Assembly (NCBI GenBank): GCA_033851915.1
Contig: JAWSVM010000011.1
Location: forward strand, 51,119-115,118
Direction: 5' to 3'
DNA length: 64,000 nt
Source: UBA1672 sp033851915
GTDB taxonomy: Bacteria; Pseudomonadota; Alphaproteobacteria; Micavibrionales; Micavibrionaceae
This document shows, piece after piece, positions 19,233-27,431 of this stretch. The notes below the pieces were generated by a model. That model was not told the origin of the DNA. It saw only the letters and a list, made by a program, of their open reading frames with translations, and made no database searches. Every line of letters begins with the position of its first letter. Within the stretch, counting starts at the first letter, position 1. Position numbers and translations under genes: made by a program.

Positions 19233-20528
19233 CTAACTCTCAAACTCTTTTAACTCAGGAATCCGCGTAAATGCTATCTTTGTTCCCAGATCACTTGAAC
19301 GGCATTCAGGAATCGCACCGATGCTTATGGTATCCGTCCCGTAACGTTGGTTCAGAATGTCCATGCATTCGGTAAGCGCATTATTCTGCTTTGTTTCTAC
19401 GGCTGCACTGTCGAACAGGTCGAGCGTAACCTGATCTTTCTCATATAAATCAGAAATACAGATCGATATCTTGAATAGCTTACCGGGCTTAATGTCCGCC
19501 AGCATCACATCCCACATTGCCTCTAACGCTTTTACAAACACGAAATTATCCTGTGTTGCTGAGAATGAGCGCGTATGTTCCCAACGTTTCTTGTCTGGTG
19601 TTCTGATACTCAATGAGAACTTCCGCGCGTAATGCCCCCCGGTGCGTAATCTCGATGATGCTTTCATGGTTAAGTGGCGGGCCACGCCGAAAGCTTTGCT
19701 TGGATGGCGTAGGGCAGGTTCTAATATTCTGCTATGCCCAATAACACTCGTTTTCGTTTCAATCTCAGGCACTTCAACGCCGCGCAGTTTAAGCCAGAAC
19801 CGTTCGCCCTGAACACTGCCCCATGCTTTACGCGCATGTTTGGGAGACAAGTTATATAATTGCTCAACGGTATTTATGCCGGCATTATTTAACCTGATTT
19901 CTATATTGCGCCCGATCCCCGTCAAATTCCGTAATTTCAATTGAAACAGTTTATCGGTGAAGTTATCAGGCTGCAGTATGGTTAACCCGTCCGGCTTCTG
20001 CATATCACTAGCCAGCTTCGCAAGAAACGAGTTCTGCGCCACGCCGATGGAACACCCGATTGCGCGCCCAACATTCCCCCTTATACCAACTTTCAAGCGC
20101 CTCGATAAATCATGAATGTATTCAATGTTTTGCTCATTATCCAACAACTCACATACGACCTCATCGATCGAGCATTTACGCGTGATAGGGATGTGCTTCT
20201 CTATTTCGGCCATTATTGCATGATGATATTCAACGTACTTATGGTGACGCGCGACAACGCAGACCAAATCAGGGCACAGCTCTTTAGCATCCTTGATTAT
20301 GGTTCCCGTCTTAATGCCGTAAGCTTTGGCCTCATAGCTGGCAGCAATCGCACATGTGTAATCAGTATCCATCGGCACAACGACGACAGGCCTACCGACC
20401 AAAGCAGGGTTCTCGTTCTGCTCCACGCTTGCAAAGTAGCTGTTCAAATCTAAGAACAACCATTTAAGGCGAGCTTTTCCTGCTCTTCGGATGCTACCCG
20501 ATGAGGTGATGTCTTGTTTTTTCTGCAT
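19233..20528 (-). CDS. Y-family DNA polymerase (UmuC/DinB-like) carried by the island
   Basis: 431-residue translesion polymerase. The palm acids are D27 in FLDLNSYFASVEQ and D122-E123 in CSIDEVV; GIKTGTII and the helix-hairpin-helix NLTGIGRNIEIRLNNAGI follow. The C-terminal little-finger region is present (RTGGHYARKFSLSIR). It is longer than DinB and lacks an evident beta-clamp motif at the very end. A perfect alphaproteobacterial SOS box lies 24 bases upstream, so it is probably LexA-controlled. Being in a mobile island with no umuD is notable. Confidence 0.9.
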   Translation of the reverse strand: MQKKQDITSSGSIRRAGKARLKWLFLDLNSYFASVEQNENPALVGRPVVVVPMDTDYTCAIAASYEAKAYGIKTGTIIKDAKELCPDLVCVVARHHKYVEYHHAIMAEIEKHIPITRKCSIDEVVCELLDNEQNIEYIHDLSRRLKVGIRGNVGRAIGCSIGVAQNSFLAKLASDMQKPDGLTILQPDNFTDKLFQLKLRNLTGIGRNIEIRLNNAGINTVEQLYNLSPKHARKAWGSVQGERFWLKLRGVEVPEIETKTSVIGHSRILEPALRHPSKAFGVARHLTMKASSRLRTGGHYARKFSLSIRTPDKKRWEHTRSFSATQDNFVFVKALEAMWDVMLADIKPGKLFKISICISDLYEKDQVTLDLFDSAAVETKQNNALTECMDILNQRYGTDTISIGAIPECRSSDLGTKIAFTRIPELKEFES

Positions 20529-20551
20529 GTTTTTTTATCTCACAGAAGAAG

Positions 20552-20566
20552 GAACATTACAAGAAC
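20552..20566 (-). promoter_or_regulatory. LexA (SOS) box
   Basis: GAAC-ATTACAA-GAAC on the plus strand, i.e. GTTC-N7-GTTC read toward the polymerase gene. This is the exact alphaproteobacterial LexA recognition pattern, centred about 31 bases upstream of the start codon of the Y-family polymerase. Confidence 0.8.
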
Positions 20567-20635
20567 ATTAAATCAGGAGTGTTGTAAATTACTTGTATTT
20601 ACTCATATGCTCAGTGCGTTTATTGATTTCTGTAT

Positions 20636-20872
20636 CTATAAGATTCTTAAATTGACCAGGGGGCATCTTATTATAATTATCGTAGAAAGTTTTTGTACTT
20701 GCCGAACTGGAATTTCGCAGCCTTTTTCATTAATGTGTTTATTAACAGTACTTTTCATTTCTTTAATTTTCTGTGTAACACCTTCATATAACTGTTCACC
20801 AGAAACATCCGATCTATAACTAAAAATATATTCGTTGAGGGCTTGCCTGTGCATTTTATCAATTATATTCAA
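20636..20872 (-). CDS. small hypothetical protein
   Basis: A 78-residue frame upstream of the polymerase. The first ~55 residues (MHRQALNEYIFSYRSDVSGE and on) look protein-like, charged and helical; the last ~20 are hydrophobic and could be out of frame. No homologue is recognised. The surrounding DNA from 20567 to 21238 is very A+T-rich and otherwise holds nothing I can name, apart from the right attachment repeat that follows. Confidence 0.3.
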   Translation of the reverse strand: MNIIDKMHRQALNEYIFSYRSDVSGEQLYEGVTQKIKEMKSTVNKHINEKGCEIPVRQVQKLSTIIIIRCPLVNLRIL

Positions 20873-21238
20873 ATTTAAGGAAAAATTTTCATCAAGATAT
20901 TCATCTGAGTCAAAACAAAATTAATGTGCAAATTTTAGTGTGTACATGAAATTAAAATATGAACTTGTAACTACTGAATTTGAGGATTCTTCTGGCCTAG
21001 AATGTACGCTTCTAATTGGCAAAAAACATAAGATTACTAATATTAATTTTAAAAACTTCATACTCATAACACCTTTGTTAAATCATACCTTAAACGTCAT
21101 CTTTAGCATGTATATTTGTACCATATTTTAATACTAAACCAAGGGAAACTGCGGGTTAAGAATATTATCCCCAATTTTTTATGGTACAAAATACAGGGTG
21201 TAACACTTTGTTTTAGATAATAAAAGTCTAGTTTGTTT

Positions 21239-21289
21239 ACCTGCCTTCTAAGCAGGGGGTTACAGGTTCGATTCCTGTAGGGCGCACCA
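21239..21289 (+). repeat. attR: 51-bp copy of the tRNA-Arg 3' end
   Basis: Exact copy of 15008-15058 (anticodon arm through CCA). The 5' half of a tRNA is missing here, so it is not a functional gene. It marks the right end of the island. About 65 bases downstream is a short tandem GGGCTACTCA repeat (21356-21365 and 21368-21377). Confidence 0.93.
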
Positions 21290-21477
21290 TTTTCCTCTTT
21301 ATATTTCAGTATGTTAATGGTTACATTTTAAATGCGGAAAATGCCGTTTTTCTTTGGGCTACTCACTGGGCTACTCAGAAGGAATATCCAATAAGTACCA
21401 AATTTGGTGAAAATCAAAAAATGTGGATAAGTTTACTTTCCCTGCTTAGGGCTTATTTTTCTGATAATTTCTCTAAT

Positions 21478-21813
21478 TCAAGGAAATGAATAAACCGAAG
21501 TCGGTGGAAATGCTTCATCGAGTAATTCGATTATATATCTAGGAAGAACTTTGTAAGGATGGTCGTAACCACTGGTAAAGCTAGTGCCCAAATCGAGCAG
21601 GTAATCTACACCATTCTTACTAATCGAAAATATTATCTGGTTGTGTATTAGCCATTTTCCGATCTTCACGGCATAGCCAGCCTTTTGCTACACAAAGGAA
21701 ACGAGGTACGTTTTAATGTGTCCGTCTCCATCACTAAAGCCAAACTTTGAAAACGCTTCTACCCATTCCCAATGATAACTATGACCACAAGAGTTATATG
21801 TTGCTTGTACCAT
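21478..21813 (-). pseudogene. hypothetical gene broken by an in-frame TAG
   Basis: Read from ATG 21813 the frame gives MVQATYNSCGHSYHWEWVEA and continues to residue 41, where TAG (21688-21690) interrupts it; the same frame resumes as QKAGYAVKIGKWLIHNQ and runs to 21478. The joined product would be ~111 residues. Coding character is the same on both sides of the stop, so this is a point-mutated gene rather than two genes. Function not recognised. It lies 6 bases downstream of alpA on the same strand. Confidence 0.5.
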
Positions 21814-21819
21814 GGTGAT

Positions 21820-22095
21820 TTACTCGCTCTGTAGGTACATGTGAGGGTTTTTGATCCATTCATGCAGGTCGAGTAAATAGAAGGCCTTGCGGATGGCTTT
21901 TCTTTTGTTTGAGAGCTTATGTGGTTTTGGAAATGTCCGGCGAGCAATTCGGCGGTTAATCTCTTGGCGAGAAATACCGCAGAGCTTCACTGCCAATTTG
22001 ATTGGAATGAGGGCATTACTCTGAATCATAAGCGCCGCTGTGACTTGCACTTCAAATTCACTCTTAATGCTTTTTGGGGATATAGGCGTTTCCAT
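21820..22095 (-). CDS. AlpA-family phage regulatory / excisionase-like protein
   Basis: 91-residue DNA-binding protein of the AlpA/MerR-like winged-helix family. The recognition portion is KLCGISRQEINRRIARRTFP followed by PHKLSNKRKAIRKAFYLLDL and EWIKN, the normal AlpA layout. Such proteins activate integrase/excision genes of cryptic prophages and islands. It belongs to the decayed island between attR and the glycan locus, and is an orphan because the integrase of that island survives only as a fragment. Confidence 0.8.
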   Translation of the reverse strand: METPISPKSIKSEFEVQVTAALMIQSNALIPIKLAVKLCGISRQEINRRIARRTFPKPHKLSNKRKAIRKAFYLLDLHEWIKNPHMYLQSE

Positions 22096-22838
22096 GAATA
22101 CAATCCTTTCGACAAAAAATGATGCAGCCTGTTGCTACAGGTTTTAGTTCACCTAATTTTTGAAGAAAGGCATACGCATAATGATGCATTAATGCAGTTT
22201 ATTCTCTCAGATATAAACTACGCCTTATTCTAGATTCTACGCTGATTATCTTAATAATCCGTTAATCTTTGTCGAAAATCCTTTGTTCACAGCAAGGCCT
22301 TAATCTTGTGAGAACTTAGAGTTCGGACAGGTGTTAGGCTTTTGCCTAATGCTTGTTCTCCGCAATCGTGGCATGTTCAGTGCCACCGTCGCCCACCTCA
22401 TTACAGCGATTTCTTTCTTCACAAAATGAGCAGTTGCAGCATAGTTCCTCTATTGGTGCGGGTGACGGGCGACGGCAAGAGCTTAGTGGCGCATTACCAA
22501 CATCGAGTTGGGTGCTGCACCAGTGAACGGGGTGGCCATTCGATCACCATTGAGGAGCTTTAGCGCTGCCCCAAACCCATCGACCAGACCTTGGAGATAT
22601 GCCTCTTCATCTGGACTGAACCATGCACCAACCGTCCGCCGTTTGGATACCGTAAACTGGTCACAGTTTAATCATGACCAACCCTGCGCGGATTGGATGC
22701 CGTGAGCGTTTCGACGCTCAATCACGACCAAGGCATGTCCTTGGATGCGGTATAAAATGCGAAGTTTATTGGAATTTTATTGGAAGTTTGTGCGAATCTT
22801 GCTAGTATGGAAACCATCATAAACGTAAGGCTTATTCA
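22096..22838. other. gene-poor decayed island DNA
   Basis: 743 bases with no intact gene. The left half is A+T-rich. From about 22330 to 22750 the composition turns more G+C-rich and carries remnant coding sequence on the minus strand (see next entry). The start of the Fic gene follows. No tRNA or repeat was seen. Confidence 0.4.
22483..22745 (-). pseudogene. remnant of two unidentified coding sequences
   Basis: Minus-strand translation gives two short, protein-like C-terminal ends. One (about 22745-22672) reads GHALVVIERRNAHGIQSAQGW and stops. The other (to 22483) reads DQFTVSKRRTVGAWFSPDEE, then AYLQGLVDGFGAALKLLNGD, ending in NSMLVMRH. Neither has a start. The G+C content is visibly higher than that of the surroundings, suggesting foreign origin. 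I do not recognise the families. Confidence 0.3.
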
Positions 22839-23921
22839 ATGGTATTTGCGCCTAATTTTCAAATCACAGCGGCACTCACAAAATTATTGATGGATATTGA
22901 GGCCTCTCGTCAGGCAGTTTCCAGCTTGCCGATAACTGTACCTGTCCTGACATCTTTACGCGAGTCCGCACGCCTTATATCCACACATTATTCTACGCAA
23001 ATCGAAGGCAACCGCCTGACACAAGAGCAAGTGGAAGATGTGCTTCATGGCGGAACATTCCCCAATCGAGAGCGCGATGAAAGAGAAGTTAAAGATTATT
23101 ATCAGGCTTTGGATTCTCTTGACACGCTTATAAAGGCCAAAGCTGCTCAAATTTCTGAACCTGATATCCAAACTCTGCACGGGTTAGTGATGGAGGGTAA
23201 AAAGCGTTCTTCACCGTATCGTGATGGTCAGAACGTGATTAAAGACAGCGGAAGTGGCTCTATTGTTTATATGCCGCCGGAAGCTAAAGATGTATCACCC
23301 CTCATGCTTAATCTGATTGACTGGATCAATGATGAGGTCAGTAAAGCGGAATTACCTGTGCCCATTATTGCCGCTATTGCGCATTACCAATTCGCCACAA
23401 TCCATCCATATTATGACGGTAACGGGCGAACGGCTCGATTACTCACTAATTTGGTATTACACAAATCAGGCTATGGATTAAAAGGGATTTATTCTCTTGA
23501 AGAATATTACGCAACGAATTTACAAGCTTATTACAACGCCCTGACTGTTGGTGAATCTCACAACTATTATATGGGTCGTGAGCAGACTGATATTACCGGA
23601 TGGATTGTGTATTTCTGTGAGGGCATGGCTGATGCATTTGCCAATGTACGATTAAAAGCAAGCGAGGCAGCTACGGGTGAGAAGACAGATCACAGCGTAC
23701 TTTTACGTGAACTCGACCAAAGGCAGAAACAAGTCTTGAGCCTGTTCACAAAAAGCAAATATATCACCACTCGCGAGATCGCAGAGTTATTGAATATCCA
23801 TATACGGACAGCGTTAAATTTATGCAAAAAATGGGTTGATAGCGATTTTATAACCCAGCATGGCAACGCCAACAAATCTCGTAGATATGAACTTTCCGAT
23901 AAATGGTTAGAACTGGTTTAA
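22839..23921 (+). CDS. Fic family protein (class II, N-terminal inhibitory helix)
   Basis: 360-residue Fic-domain protein, probably an AMP-transferase. The catalytic motif is IHPYYDGNGRTAR with H189. An autoinhibitory helix motif STQIEGN (52-58, S/T-x-x-x-E-G/N pattern) makes it class II, self-restrained. A C-terminal winged-helix region (about 290-355, TTREIAELLNIHIRTALNLC) is typical of Fic proteins thought to control their own expression. It precedes an excisionase-like gene by 3 bases. The target protein is unknown; both motifs are intact. Confidence 0.93.
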   Translation: MVFAPNFQITAALTKLLMDIEASRQAVSSLPITVPVLTSLRESARLISTHYSTQIEGNRLTQEQVEDVLHGGTFPNRERDEREVKDYYQALDSLDTLIKAKAAQISEPDIQTLHGLVMEGKKRSSPYRDGQNVIKDSGSGSIVYMPPEAKDVSPLMLNLIDWINDEVSKAELPVPIIAAIAHYQFATIHPYYDGNGRTARLLTNLVLHKSGYGLKGIYSLEEYYATNLQAYYNALTVGESHNYYMGREQTDITGWIVYFCEGMADAFANVRLKASEAATGEKTDHSVLLRELDQRQKQVLSLFTKSKYITTREIAELLNIHIRTALNLCKKWVDSDFITQHGNANKSRRYELSDKWLELV

Positions 23922-23924
23922 GGG

Positions 23925-24107
23925 GTGGGGGAATTGAATAATAAAATATTGATCTTGAAAGAGGTTACGGAATCCCCCAAGTTAGTTAAGAATATATTTA
24001 CGGCCGATGGCAAATCTATTAGATTTAGAGTAGGTGGTCGTTTGCGCTTTAAACAGTTTAAAATTCAAAGCTGGATTGAACAACAGAAAAAGGAAGGTGC
24101 AAAATGA
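23925..24107 (+). CDS. small excisionase-like helix-turn-helix protein
   Basis: 60-residue frame starting at GTG 23925, 3 bases after the Fic stop and overlapping the Mrr-like start by 4 bases (ATGA). Its second half, FRVGGRLRFKQFKIQSWIEQ, has the form of the wing and second helix of MerR/excisionase-type DNA-binding domains (VGGRLRF...I..W). The first helix is weakly defined, so it may be truncated. Tight coupling on both sides suggests one transcript: fic, this gene, mrr-N. Confidence 0.55.
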   Translation: MGELNNKILILKEVTESPKLVKNIFTADGKSIRFRVGGRLRFKQFKIQSWIEQQKKEGAK

Positions 24108-24667
24108 TACCCGACTATCAAACTCTTATGCTTCCAGTATTAACGTCTTGTGCACAAGGAGAAATGATTACTTCTGATGTGATTGATGCTTTAGCAATTG
24201 AATTTCAGCTTACACAAGAAGAGAAAGAACAGTTACTTCCAAGTGGAAAGCAACCAACGTTTTCAAATCGTATTCATTGGGCTAAAGGATCTCTCAAGCA
24301 AGCAGGTCTGTTGAGTTATCCAGCCCGTAGTCATTTTATCCTGACAGAAGACGGTCGAAAAGTGCTTGCGAGTAATCCAGATAGAATTGATAACAAATTC
24401 CTTGAACAATTCGAAGCTTTCCAAGAGTTCCGAAGCCGTAAGGGCACACAATCTTCGAATACTTCTTCAGAAAAAGAAGTCATATTGCCCAGTGGTGAGG
24501 CAACACCTGATGAGCTTTTACGCTCTTCACATAGAGCTATAGATGATACGTTAGCAGCCGATTTGTTAGGACAAGTTCGTGATGCTAGCCCTCTATTTTT
24601 CGCCGCTGCGCTCTGTGCAGAGTGGGTGGTTCCCCCTGTCTGGATTCCAACAAAACGCACGATTTAA
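24104..24667 (+). CDS. Mrr restriction protein, N-terminal domain only (nuclease domain lost)
   Basis: 187 residues. Residues 1-~150 match the Mrr N-terminal winged-helix domain that binds modified DNA (LMLPVLTSCAQGEM, FSNRIHWAKGSLKQAGLL, FILTEDGRKVL), including the DLLGQVRDASPLFF block that normally leads into the catalytic domain. The next residues are unrelated (AAALCAEWVVPPVWIPTK) and stop. The whole PD-(D/E)XK nuclease domain (about 130 residues) is missing. This is a truncated gene; if expressed it could only bind DNA. Confidence 0.75.
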   Translation: MIPDYQTLMLPVLTSCAQGEMITSDVIDALAIEFQLTQEEKEQLLPSGKQPTFSNRIHWAKGSLKQAGLLSYPARSHFILTEDGRKVLASNPDRIDNKFLEQFEAFQEFRSRKGTQSSNTSSEKEVILPSGEATPDELLRSSHRAIDDTLAADLLGQVRDASPLFFAAALCAEWVVPPVWIPTKRTI

Positions 24668-24747
24668 CGCTCGTTTCTCTCGCTCTTTGTCTGGGGTTTT
24701 TCAACCCCAAAAGGGGTGTGCTTTTTAACTAAAGGAGAGATAAGATA

Positions 24748-25362
24748 ATGAATGATATACAAGATCAGATTAATGACATGTTAAAAGATAGCCCAGAGCA
24801 GGACGCGGAAGAATACGCAATACACGATTACGAAGGGTTTGGCGGTTATGGATTGGGAGAGTATGAAGGTATAGAGTCAGTGCATGAAATAGCCTGTTTT
24901 CTTGAGGAGCATTCAGAGATAGGCGGCGAGTTATTAAGTCATTTTGGCGGGTCATTAGACGATGCAACCAAGGCCGCAGAGGAAAGTTATACAGGGTCTT
25001 ACACATCACTTGCAGATTACGCGCAGGAACTTACAGAGCAAACCAGCGAAGTGCCAAAGCATTTAGAATTCTACATCGACTATGAAAAAATTGGGCGTGA
25101 ACATTGGGAAGAGACAGGTGAGTGGTTAGTTACAGACAAAAAGGGTGCGGATGGAAAAGGCTATGTTCTTGAACACGGCACTTATGCTGGAGAAATGACA
25201 GTTAGCGCACTTCAACTTTCTCTGGCAAGAGGTCAACGTGGTCTATCTGGCGGCAGTAGTGTTGCAAAATTAAATAAGGAACTAAAATCTAAAATAAAAA
25301 ACTCTACTTTAGTTGCTATTAATATAGACGAAGAGGATGTTGATAGCCATCCATCACCATAG
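24748..25362 (+). CDS. ArdA-like antirestriction protein, rearranged ends
   Basis: 204-residue acidic protein. Residues 21-~118 match the central and C-terminal domains of ArdA, a DNA mimic that inhibits type I restriction enzymes: EEYAIHDYEGFGG, then GSYTSLADYAQEL and EFYIDYEKIGRE. The usual first ~35 residues (first beta domain) are missing, and a ~75-residue Gly/Lys-rich tail (129-204) unlike ArdA is attached. A strong AAGGAGAG ribosome site 8 bases upstream of ATG 24748 argues that this is the true start. It follows the truncated mrr by 80 bases. Confidence 0.8.
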   Translation: MNDIQDQINDMLKDSPEQDAEEYAIHDYEGFGGYGLGEYEGIESVHEIACFLEEHSEIGGELLSHFGGSLDDATKAAEESYTGSYTSLADYAQELTEQTSEVPKHLEFYIDYEKIGREHWEETGEWLVTDKKGADGKGYVLEHGTYAGEMTVSALQLSLARGQRGLSGGSSVAKLNKELKSKIKNSTLVAINIDEEDVDSHPSP

Positions 25363-25407
25363 ATGAAAGCTCACAATAGCCCAGAGTCTTTAACCCGTTC
25401 TCGTAGC

Positions 25408-25560
25408 TCATCCAGAGTAGGGATGTCTTCCAAGGATGCATAGGTCAAGGATGAGTTCCCACACTTGCGCCGCGCGTTTTTTTTCAAAATCATAAGAATA
25501 CTGAATATAAACTTCCCCGGTAACATCCCTTTCTCCATCATTATGGTTAAGCATAAGCCG
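25408..25560 (-). pseudogene. C-terminal remnant of a second tyrosine integrase
   Basis: The minus strand encodes LNHNDGERDVTGEVYIQYSY followed by DFEKKRAAQVWELI and a stop at 25408. This is the typical end of a phage integrase (LNH...VT..Y..YSYD.EKR.A...W), including the nucleophilic tyrosine region. The frame is broken upstream, near 25560. It marks an older integration event distinct from the island at 15-21.3 kb. Confidence 0.6.
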
Positions 25561-25633
25561 TTAATATCATCAACATACGGTCCGGCGGCAGTATCCTTTC
25601 AATTCCAATCTAAATATTAAAAAAGTCATGCTG

Positions 25634-25661
25634 TTGAATTTATATAATTACGTTCTATAAT
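25634..25661 (+). promoter_or_regulatory. putative sigma-70 promoter of the glycan locus
   Basis: TTGAAT (25634-25639), 16-base spacer, TATAAT (25656-25661), 46 bases before the flippase start codon. Good match to consensus; A+T-rich DNA raises the chance of coincidence. Confidence 0.45.
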
Positions 25662-25706
25662 GCCCGCACATTTTGTTGGTAACAATCACGCTTAAGATCT
25701 CACGAT

Positions 25707-27431
25707 ATGATAAAATTGGATAGTTGGAAAACATTTATATATTTCGCCAAAGCATACCCTAAGCGAGGCTTGGTCATGGTCGGAGCGCTTATTATTGCAG
25801 GGCTGCTTGAGGGCATTGGGGTTATGGCACTTCTTCCACTTGTCTCAATAATGACTGAGCAAGTAGGAACAAATGAAGGCACGGTTTTTCAAATTGTCGA
25901 AACATTTTTTGATGCATTAGGTTTAACAGTCACCATTGGGCCAATCCTAATTTTTATAACGGGTCTCATTATCCTTAAGTCTGCAATAACCATGTTTGCC
26001 ATGGCACAAGTCGCATACTCATCGGCACATGTTTGCACTGACCTAAGGCTTAGATATTTAAAAAATCTATTAGGTTCCAAATGGAAACACTTTACTAACT
26101 TACAAAGTGGCTCTAGCGCCAATGCAATTGGCACAGAAGCTCAGCGCTCTGCCTATTGCTTTATGCATAGCTGTTATGCACTGTCATGGATGATACAAGT
26201 CACCGTCTATGGAATGATTGCATTTCTTATCTCATGGAAACTGACCATAGCCGCCGTATTTGCAGGCGTCTTTATGGTGTTCACTCTCACATACCTTATA
26301 GGCACTGGACGAAAAGCCGGAAATGAGCAAACCAAAGTATTGGAGCTAGTTTTAACCAGAATTACTGACACGTTATTTGGTGTAAAACCCCTTAAAGCAA
26401 TGGGAAAAGAAAACAACCTTTTCTCAATGATTGAAAATGATGTGTTGGCTCTACGTTCTGCGCAATTACGAATGGATATGTCACGCCATGCGCTCAGAGT
26501 TCTATCAGAACCTATAATGGTTACATTTATGGCAATTGGAATATTTCTTATTCTAGAATATGGAGATCTACCCGTATCAGAACTTCTGTTCCTAGCTCTA
26601 TTGTTTTTAAGAATGGTCATGAAAATTTCAGCCGTTCAAAGCGCGTATCTTTCAATGGTTACAAACGAAAGCGCTTTATGGTCACTGCATGATAAAATAG
26701 AACATGCTAAATCTATGGGCAGCGAACACACAGGCACTCAAACACCCGTTCTGAATGAGGGTATTTCAATACAAAATATTTCATTTGCCTATGGCCAGAA
26801 CTTCATTTTCGAAAACTTATCTTTAGAACTTCCATCCAAGGGAATGCATATATTATGCGGACCATCGGGAGAAGGAAAAACAACCCTCCTAGATCTCATC
26901 ATTGGACTACATACACCCAATAGTGGGGAAATATTAATTGATGGAACCGCCCTTGAAGATCTTGATATCAAGATGTGGAGAGAGAAAATAGGTTATGTTC
27001 CCCAAGATGTTCTTCTATTCCATGATACCATTGCAAATAACATACGTTTAAATGATCCACAAATTTCTGATGAATGTATCATCGACACACTCAAATTGGT
27101 TGATGCATATAATTTCGTGCAAAAAATGGCTAATGGAATAGAAACGATAGTCGGCGAGCGAGGGAATAAGATCTCTGGCGGTCAACGGCAACGTATAGCC
27201 ATCGCACGTGCAATCATAAACCAGCCATCACTTTTGATTCTTGATGAAGCAACAAGCGCATTAGACAAAGAGACAGAAAAAGACATTTTAAAAACAATCT
27301 CGCACCTATCACAAAACATGCTTATACTCGCAATATCTCACAATCTTGCACCATTTGATCATGCCGATACAATTTCCAAGATTGAAAATGGCGTTTTAAA
27401 AATAATTAGTACTAAAGAGGAGACAATATGA
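25707..27431 (+). CDS. PglK/MsbA-like ABC transporter, glycolipid flippase candidate
   Basis: 574-residue fused permease-ATPase. Transmembrane helices lie between about 15 and 315; the ATPase domain has Walker A GPSGEGKTT, signature ISGGQRQR and Walker B LLILDEATSALD. It is the first gene of the surface-glycan locus and overlaps the next gene by 4 bases. The layout is that of PglK, which flips lipid-linked oligosaccharides across the inner membrane. No Wzx or Wzm/Wzt is seen nearby, so it probably fills that role here. The substrate is inferred from context. Confidence 0.85.
   Translation: MIKLDSWKTFIYFAKAYPKRGLVMVGALIIAGLLEGIGVMALLPLVSIMTEQVGTNEGTVFQIVETFFDALGLTVTIGPILIFITGLIILKSAITMFAMAQVAYSSAHVCTDLRLRYLKNLLGSKWKHFTNLQSGSSANAIGTEAQRSAYCFMHSCYALSWMIQVTVYGMIAFLISWKLTIAAVFAGVFMVFTLTYLIGTGRKAGNEQTKVLELVLTRITDTLFGVKPLKAMGKENNLFSMIENDVLALRSAQLRMDMSRHALRVLSEPIMVTFMAIGIFLILEYGDLPVSELLFLALLFLRMVMKISAVQSAYLSMVTNESALWSLHDKIEHAKSMGSEHTGTQTPVLNEGISIQNISFAYGQNFIFENLSLELPSKGMHILCGPSGEGKTTLLDLIIGLHTPNSGEILIDGTALEDLDIKMWREKIGYVPQDVLLFHDTIANNIRLNDPQISDECIIDTLKLVDAYNFVQKMANGIETIVGERGNKISGGQRQRIAIARAIINQPSLLILDEATSALDKETEKDILKTISHLSQNMLILAISHNLAPFDHADTISKIENGVLKIISTKEETI

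Larger units (their letters stand above)
25363..25706. other. intergenic region with integrase remnant and glycan-locus promoter
   Basis: 344 bases without an intact gene. They hold the C-terminal remnant of a second integrase (25408-25560) and, at the right end, a promoter-like pair just ahead of the flippase gene. Both are listed separately. Confidence 0.6.

Noticed and set aside
20940..21131. 63-codon plus-strand frame near attR
   Set aside because: Very A+T-rich, no ribosome site, no recognisable pattern.
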